The position numbers and the translations under genes were made by a program. DNA of 26,156 bases from NCBI GenBank assembly GCA_030267965.1, contig BRYA01000830.1, forward strand, positions 1 to 26,156. The letters are read 5' to 3'. Position 1 is the first letter of the stretch; the number at the start of each line of letters is the position of its first letter. The notes beneath the pieces are model-generated. The model was not told the origin of the DNA. It made no database searches and saw nothing but the letters and a program-made list of their open reading frames with translations. Below, piece after piece: positions 20,397-26,156 of the stretch. This stretch comes from Triparma columacea (Eukaryota > Sar > Bolidophyceae > Parmales > Triparmaceae).

Positions 20397-21360
20397 TTAC
20401 TTCAGACACGGAAGTACCGCTACAATACTCGAACGCTCCCCCCTTTTCAATAACCGGGAACATACCAACAACACCACCCGTCGGTTGTCTTACTCTCGAT
20501 AGCATAGTATGTTTGCCTTCGTCTTCAGAGGTTGTTACGGAACCTCCTTCTCCTTCTTCTTCTTCTTCTTGGGGGGGTGAAATACTGGTAGACCAATTAC
20601 GACCTAGTACTTGTATCCTATGTTCCCCAACGTTCTCTACCCTTACCCTGTATGCGTGTACGTATGTTCGACGAGGGATACCTATGTTAATTCCTTCCTC
20701 ATACCCCTCCTCCACCTCTAACATTGATCCCCCTTCTGAAGATTCCTCTAAGTCTATCCCTTCCTCCTCCTCCTCCACCTCCTCCCCCTCTTCCCTAAGT
20801 TCCATAATAAAATCATCGGTATCATCATCCTCCTCATACTCATCCCCATAATCCTCCCCCTCCTCCTCCTCATCTTCATGTTCTAATACCTCCACACAAG
20901 TGCTCATAACCGTAACCTCAACACCGTTCGTCTCACGAACGCTACAACTACCAAGCTCGTGGGATAAAGTGCTAAGACGGGAGAGAGACTTTAAACCTAA
21001 ACCCTCCCAATCGTTTGTGTTATCATCGTTCCCGGATGATGATACAGCCTCTCTGAAAGTATCTCTAATAACCCTCCTAATCTCATCTCTACTTCTAGTC
21101 AACGTCCTACCCCTTGTCACCTCCTCTATACTCTTAACAACATTCTCAAACCCCTCCTCGCTACCTGTATCTATACCAGATAAGTATTTAAACCTCTCGA
21201 TCTTATCAACATCATTCTCATCCTTGCTGAATGTTACACCCTCACCCCATCTTACGTTTTTAGGATGTCCCATAGGTACATTCAAAGAGATATTTAAAGG
21301 GCTTGTAGATGGACGGAATGTACGTAATAGAAGACGGTATAACGTGGGTGTTAAGGACAT
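20218..21360 (-). CDS. LYR-like N-terminus plus ApaG-domain protein
   Basis: A single exon of 380 aa. Residues 1-~110 begin SLTPTLYRLLLRTFR and end DEIRRVIRDTFRE, the spacing and motifs of a LYR (Complex1_LYR) domain, which in mitochondria binds acyl-ACP or Fe-S assembly partners. An ApaG domain starts at about 140 (VRETNGVEVTV) and resumes at 232 (TYVHAYRVRVENVGEHRIQ, LGRNW). It closes with TGGVVGMFPVIEKGGAFEYCSG and a G-M/W-x-G turn at about 325. Between its first two strands sits an acidic insert of about 65 residues (161-228), and a second short acidic loop lies at 262-275. ApaG folds are Fn3-like protein-interaction modules. Mitochondrial location and a link to Fe-S or acyl metabolism are inference. 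CTT/CTC microsatellites encode the Glu runs. Confidence 0.75.
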   Translation of the reverse strand: MSLTPTLYRLLLRTFRPSTSPLNISLNVPMGHPKNVRWGEGVTFSKDENDVDKIERFKYLSGIDTGSEEGFENVVKSIEEVTRGRTLTRSRDEIRRVIRDTFREAVSSSGNDDNTNDWEGLGLKSLSRLSTLSHELGSCSVRETNGVEVTVMSTCVEVLEHEDEEEEGEDYGDEYEEDDDTDDFIMELREEGEEVEEEEEGIDLEESSEGGSMLEVEEGYEEGINIGIPRRTYVHAYRVRVENVGEHRIQVLGRNWSTSISPPQEEEEEGEGGSVTTSEDEGKHTMLSRVRQPTGGVVGMFPVIEKGGAFEYCSGTSVSEVNAWMEGGIVVAKVGEDNKEGFVGGTRGDERFNGKVKIEDIWEAKVGGIKLRGDVGEWED

Positions 21361-21689
21361 TTTCTTTTTGAGGGAATTTTGAGAGGTTGGGAGGATGGGG
21401 GTGGGGGTGTGGATGGGGTTTATGGGGGGGGTTGTTTGGGTGTATGCAAGGGTGTTTATAGTTAGTGCGTGTTTTCAGTATGTTATGTACGTATTTATGT
21501 ATATATGGAGAGTTTGAAGGATAGAGAAGAGAAGACGGTGGTGGGAGGAGAGCTGTTTGAAAGAGAGACTTTAGGGGGTAGTTGAGTAGGTTGATTGGTG
21601 ATTTTGGTGTTGTTGTTAAAGGCGTATTGGTTGTATTTAAGTATTTTTGTTGGAATTTGAGAGATTTAAGGTGGTCCCAAATTTGCTCA
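21361..21689. other. Upstream flank of the LYR-ApaG gene
   Basis: G/T-rich and A-rich non-coding sequence of about 330 bp with no ORF or repeat of note. It should contain the promoter and 5'UTR of the minus-strand ApaG gene. Confidence 0.4.
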
Positions 21690-21810
21690 AATTTCGGCCT
21701 CAGTAAAACAGAGGCCTGGGTCCTTTCTGGAAAATCCTAAGAAAAACTGCGGCGTTTGGCATTCAAATAGGGGTGGGACTAGAGTCCACGCCGCTCTTGT
21801 GCTGATAAAC

Positions 21811-22097
21811 AAGAGGGAACAGAGTCCCTGGCCACCTCCTTTCGGTAACAGGGCCCATCCATAATAGGAGCTTGTGCAAGTAAATAAGAGGGAACAGAGT
21901 CCCTGGCCACCTCCTTTCGGTAACAGGGCCCATCCATAATAGGAGCTTGTGCAGGTAAATAAGAGGGACCAGAGTCCCTGGCCACCTCCTTTCGGAAGCA
22001 GGGCCCATCCGCGACGGAGCTTGATTAACAAGAGGGAACAGAGTCCCTGGCCACCTCCTTTCGGAAACAGGGCCCATCCACCGCGGAGCTTGAGCAG
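21811..22097. repeat. Four-copy ~75-bp tandem repeat
   Basis: Units starting AAGAGGGAMCAGAGTCCCTG begin at 21811, 21886, 21961 and 22030, so the spacing is 75, 75 and 69 bp. Units 1 and 2 are almost identical; units 3 and 4 differ mainly in the last 25 bases. Each unit contains a GGGA/TCCC inverted repeat and a GGCC/GGGCC pair. The three-fold period makes repetitive ORFs on the minus strand that I do not treat as genes. Confidence 0.9.
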
Positions 22098-22892
22098 TTA
22101 GGCAGACACACTATCCCAAACTAAGTAGGAAATCGTGTCACAGGGGATGGCAATCGGACGCGGCGTATTGCGACGCCGCGATCGAAGGCAATACTCCTGT
22201 CTCCGCTCGCAGAAGCGAACGTGCGCCTCTGGCGCCTCGAAAAAATCCAGAAAACACTTGGATGATGAGGCGCCACTAACTGCCATCGTCTTCTCGAGAC
22301 GCGGGATACGCGGAACCGCTGTCACCGGGACTATGCGGGCCGATAACCAAAATGCACCCAAATTCATTGTAAACGCGTGTGTTCTCATCCCCAAAAACCC
22401 AAGAACCCTAACTCGGCGGTTGCGGGGTTTAGGGGGATCTTCTCCTCAACTTAACAAACTCGGAGCGGCAGCCCGTCTCTCGAGTCACAAAGATGAACAA
22501 AACTCCACGCGAGAACGCGTGGCGCAACCGCAGCGTCTAGACTCACTTTTTTCAACTGAAAAGTGACCGACAACTTCCTTAGGAATCTTCCGCTCTTTTG
22601 ACCCGGCAGGCAAGCGAGGCTCCTCTCCCGCTCCACTTCGAACCGAACTCACTTTCTTTTTCAAAGAATAGAAAGGGACCTTCTTGGTGAGTCGTACCTA
22701 GTAGTAGAGCGTTCCCTCTCAGAGGTCGATTGGGTCCCTTTCAGATGATTGCTGGGTTTGTGAAGGTGTAAAATCCACACCATCATGAAGGTCTCACGTG
22801 GACTTCCTGTTCTTCTTCTTGGCTAATTCTCTCCCCCAGTACGTCGCGATTCCGCGAATTTAAACGCAGGTTAAATATACCAGACGAAGTTG
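22098..22892. ncRNA. Hairpin-rich interval, possible structured RNA or non-autonomous element
   Basis: No convincing coding gene. Perfect inverted repeats are dense: CGCGGCGT/ACGCCGCG at 22159-22180 (6-nt loop), CCACGCG/CGCGTGG at 22505-22522 (4-nt loop) and TCACTTTT/AAAAGTGA at 22543-22566. There is also a long-range 10-bp pair GAAAGGGACC (22671-22680) with GGTCCCTTTC (22733-22742) enclosing CCTCT/AGAGG. I could not match it to tRNA, 5S rRNA or a spliceosomal snRNA. Together with the tandem repeats to its left this could be a MITE-like element or an unrecognised structured RNA. Confidence 0.3.
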
Positions 22893-25800
22893 ATGCGCCT
22901 AGTCGTGTCCGATACCGGATCCCAAGGTAACTCAGCCATCTTTGACCTCCATCCCCACCACGAGGGGTCAGGAAACTCTCCAAAACATGACCATGGCTGC
23001 GATTTCGTTGGCTCAAAGTTGTTCAAAGGCGGGATCTCCGGCCATGACTACGGTCACCAACCCCCAATTATCGACGAGAACCTCCCTGGCATGAACCCCA
23101 GCATCATGCCCAAGGTCAAAGCTGAGGTGGATCTCCAAAGACCAGCCTCCTCTGGTGAAAAGGTCGGGGGGTGGGGGAGGACGTGGATAATCGAATTGAT
23201 ATCCCTCTTCCTTATCGTCATCCTTCGCGCCGGCTCTGTAGATTCACTGCTTGTCCAAGTCGGATATGGTGAGAGAGAGGGTGTTGGCGGTGGAGGTGGG
23301 ATTTTGGGGAAGTAGTGCGGATTTTGTGGAATGTAGTGCAAAATATATCCTAACGCCCCCCATCGTAGTCACCACACCATCCCCCCTGATCTACCCAGAC
23401 AACGCAGCATCTCTTGGAGGCGAGGGTGACACCATTGTCACCACTTCGCAGTTGGATGTACATGCACTTCCTACCGCTCTCGTTAGCACCGACCACTCGT
23501 TCAAGGGCAACGAGGAGACTGTTCTTCCCTCCAGCGCGGACCAGGGTTCCGACGATAACCTGGAAGCTGCCGGCGGTGAGGGGCCCGACCTTGTGTTTCT
23601 GACAAGCCAGTGTGCGCAGACGACCATCGCGACCAGCGGGACACAAGCCCAAGCTCTCCCCCCCATCGTCGTCGTCAACGGTGTTGGGAACGTGACGAAA
23701 GGTGAGTAAGAGAGAAAGCAGCGGTTAGATATATTGCGACGATGATTAACTAAACTAACCGCTCTATTCAGTCGTCCTGTCACCACTCTCCCCCAGCGCA
23801 GACGTTTCAGACCTCGTTTCTCCTCAGATTATCGCCTCTGTCATTTACGACGCTGACCTCCAGGGTGGCACAGTATACCTTCTCTCAGGGGCAAAGGACG
23901 CAGCATTCAACGTCGATTCAAGGCGCGCGGTCGAATCAAGCAAGGGTTTGGGGGATTCAGGGGTGGAGACGATTTGCCTCTGCCTCACTCTGGACACTCT
24001 TTTGGCTGCGATTTTGTTGGGGATTGCGGCGATGGTCTTCAAGGCGGAGGGAGGATTGAAAGGGATGAGCAAAAGAAGGCACGGCAAGGTGCAGGGTAAG
24101 TGGGGAAGAAGAGGAGAAAAGAGGAGCAGAATGAGAACTCCAAAAGTGGGCGCTCCAATCAAAGGGAGAGCAAAAATTAGGGGATTCAACCTAGCTTTCT
24201 TCCTTTTCTTGCTCATAGCAGGAGTGAGCGGGGTTAGTGTGGATAATATGAACGCACTATTTAACACAATCAGTGGAGATGGCAACTCCATCATGGCGAA
24301 TGGTGACACTGCGATTCTAGCTGTTGGGTCGTATAAATGCTCAGAGGGGACTTGTGCAAGTAGTTCTAACATGCTGTGGACATTATACTTGTATGGAGAG
24401 GTCAAGTGTGTGGAGGACAACGCAAGCTGTGTGTTGGATGGAGAGAATGAAAGAGGAGTGATGTTGGTGGGGGGAACTGGGAGTGGTACGCTTATTCTCC
24501 GAGCTCTCACCTTCGACAAGGGGTATGCTGGTGGTGGTGGAGGGGTTTACATTCAGAATAGTGCCACAGTGGACTTGAAGCTCTGCGTCTTCTCCAACAA
24601 TAGAGGTACACATAGTAGTGATGGAGGTGGAGCAATTTATGTTTATTTTGGAACTACTAATGTCTACGGAACAAGCTTCAATGGAAACGCAGCAGACTCA
24701 GGAAGTGGTAATGATATATACAGGTATGCTGGAACCATCACCATCCACAATACGTGCCCTTCTCCCTACTCCTCCAACACTCCAATCCAAGGTAAGATGA
24801 GAATGAGGATTGTGTAGTCTTTAGAACCATTCCTAACCCCACAACTCACTTTACGTTACCGCTGCACCAATTCCTATTCCTACCTCTCTTGTTTCTTAGG
24901 GTCCGCTTTGGACTTTTCTGGCACCGTCAACGGCAATAAATACTCGTTCTCGTGCTACTACATCTGCGCTGCTGGTTCCTACAACCCGACATTTGGAGCT
25001 TCAAGTTCAGACTGTGAGCCTTGCTCAGCAGGAACGTTCAGTGCTGTTGGTGCAACTTCCTGCTCTGATTGTGCTGCAGGGAAGTTTAGCTCGTCAACTG
25101 GAGCGTCCACTTGCTCTGACTGCGCTGCCGGGAAATTCAGCTCGTCAACCGGAGCTTCGAGCGAATCCACCTGCTCTTTCTGCGGGACCGGTGAGTACTC
25201 TGGAGCTGCCTCTCCCTCCTGTACTCCCTGCCCGGCTGGTACATTCAGTACGTCTACTGGAGCCACAAGCCAAGCTACGTGTGAAGACTGCGCTGCCGGG
25301 AAATTCAGCTCGTCAACCGGAGCTTCGAGTGAATCCACCTGCTCTTTCTGCGGGACCGGTGAGTACTCTGGAGCTGCCTCTCCCTCCTGTACTCCCTGCC
25401 CGGCTGGTACATTCAGTACATCTACTGGAGCCACAAGCCAAGCTACGTGTGAAGACTGCACCGCAGGAAAGTATAGTACGCCAACCGGAGCCACAAGCGA
25501 CGCTACGTGTGTAGACTGCGGCGAGGGGAAATACAGCTCGTCCACTGGAGCAACAAGCGACGCTACGTGCCAAGGTGAGAATGGACGGGAAGTGAATGCA
25601 TAACAAAGTGGGCGAGAAACAAGTCACATACATGTGGAAACAAGTCACACACACACAATTCTAACTAAAACAACCCACCAAAACCACAGAGTGTGGGACA
25701 GGAAAATTCTCTTCCACAACTGCAGCATCAACATGTGAAGCCTGCCCGAGGGGGAAGTACGTGACCTTTACAGGATCAAACGGTTGCATCATGTGTCCCT

Positions 25801-26156
25801 GGGGAAAGCACTTGAACAGTGAGGGGTCCACTTCCTTAGACAACTGTCTCGACTGCGTGCCTGGCAAGAACGCCCCAAATCCTGGTCTGCCCGAGTGCCT
25901 CGACTGCAATAGGGGCAAATTTTCAGTCTCCGCCATGGCCTCTAGTTGCACGGACTGCCCTCCCGGGCAGTCCTCCCACAACGCCTCAACAGCCTGCTCC
26001 ATGTGCCCGAAGGGGAGGTATGCCCAGGTTCCAGGAACGCAAGAGTGCAAGGCTTGCGAGGTCGGGGAGTACAATATTTTCGATGGCAGCAGTTCTTGCG
26101 AGAAGTGTCCGGCAGGCAAATTGCTCCTTACGTTCTTCTTGTTCTGCATAGAATGT
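22893..26156 (+). CDS. Large membrane protein with beta-helix segment and GCC2/GCC3 Cys-rich repeats (3' end beyond window)
   Basis: Exons 22893-23268, 23369-23701, 23772-24095, 24222-24791, 24900-25574 and 25690-26156 (open), every junction phase 1, 915 aa so far. Residues 1-105 are polar; a membrane span follows (WIIELISLFLIVILRAG), then a polar ~190-residue region and a second span (LDTLLAAILLGIAAMVF) ending in KRRHGK. Exon 4 is Gly/Asn-rich with repeated short strands (GGGVYIQNSATVDL, GGGAIYVYFGTTNVYG), as in Pmp-like beta-helices. From about 551 a long run of CxxCxxGKFSSSTGAS-type units matches the GCC2/GCC3 (ephrin-receptor-like) family. It is likely a cell-surface protein. The intron 24096-24221 may be retained. 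Alternatively a second gene starts at the ATG at 24130, but the upstream exons then lack a stop. The 5' start is the least certain part. Confidence 0.65.
24096..24221 (+). other. 126-nt in-frame, stop-free intron (possible exitron)
   Basis: The donor CAGG|GTAAGT and the acceptor CTCATAGCAG, preceded by a pyrimidine tract, are both good. Both junctions are phase 1, the length is 42 codons, and the frame is open throughout. If retained it encodes a strongly basic stretch and then the hydrophobic FNLAFFLFLLIAG, i.e. a signal-anchor-like segment directly before the beta-helix region. Confidence 0.5.
25118..25453 (+). repeat. 168-bp tandem duplication within the GCC2/GCC3 exon
   Basis: 25118-25285 and 25286-25453 are nearly identical (I see two substitutions), so 56 codons are duplicated exactly in frame. 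Each unit holds two Cys-rich modules and an internal ACCGGTGAGTAC that resembles a splice donor. More diverged, shorter copies flank the pair on both sides. Confidence 0.9.

Noticed and set aside
21687..22077. Repetitive minus-strand ORFs (up to 114 codons)
   Set aside because: They follow the 75-bp tandem repeat in three frames at once, so openness is due to repetition rather than coding.
21811..22097. CRISPR-like spaced repeats
   Set aside because: The units are head-to-tail tandem copies without variable spacers, in a eukaryotic nuclear context.
22135..22566. 143-codon plus-strand ORF
   Set aside because: It overlaps several perfect hairpins and has an Arg/Ser-rich random-looking composition without family motifs or splice support.
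22620..22660. TTCGAA motif resembling a tRNA T-loop on the minus strand
   Set aside because: The flanking bases do not form a T-stem and no acceptor, D or anticodon arm can be drawn.

Overview
This is eukaryotic nuclear DNA. It has spliceosomal introns (GT-AG, mostly GTGAGT or GTAAG donors and pyrimidine-rich YAG acceptors) and a compact layout with short intergenic gaps. Its genes are for a mitochondrial ribosomal protein, a plastid ribosomal protein with a signal-peptide-type bipartite presequence, a ciliary tip protein, and large stramenopile-style membrane and secreted proteins. Together these point to a photosynthetic stramenopile with a red-algal-derived plastid. A Parmales/bolidophyte (Triparma-like) alga is my best guess, but that is inference from protein families, not proof.

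Layout. 1-6791 (minus): the 5' part of a very large gene, more than 2,100 codons in the window and running off the left edge. It combines START-like modules with two tandem copies of a ~618-residue multi-span membrane module. 6761-8412: a first-exon duplication, a 24-bp minisatellite and poorly coding DNA. 8413-9295 (plus): plastid ribosomal protein bL28 (3 exons). 9408-12405 (minus): CEP104-like ciliary tip protein (4 exons) with a 44-Glu tail. 12495-14230 (minus): a gene joining a leucine carboxyl methyltransferase-type domain to a GNAT acetyltransferase (4 exons). 14304-14959 (plus): a small secretory-pathway membrane protein (2 exons). 15159-19095 (minus): alanyl-tRNA synthetase (6 exons, one of 45 nt). 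19431-19835 (plus): mitochondrial ribosomal protein mL43. 20218-21360 (minus): a protein with an N-terminal LYR-like segment and an ApaG domain, whose 3' end is tandemly duplicated. 21690-22892: a repeat- and hairpin-rich island without a convincing gene. 22893-26156 (plus): a large membrane/secreted protein with a beta-helix segment and GCC2/GCC3-type Cys-rich repeats, running off the right edge.

The genes do not form one pathway. Most are housekeeping (translation in cytosol, plastid and mitochondrion) interleaved with lineage-specific surface or membrane proteins. The most interesting points are: the locally homogenised internal duplication in the giant START/membrane protein, its duplicated first exon, the methyltransferase-GNAT and LYR-ApaG architectures, and a 126-nt stop-free intron in the GCC2/3 gene whose retention would add a membrane segment and change the predicted topology. 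Exon models were assembled by eye from splice consensus, phase and family similarity; no search was run.
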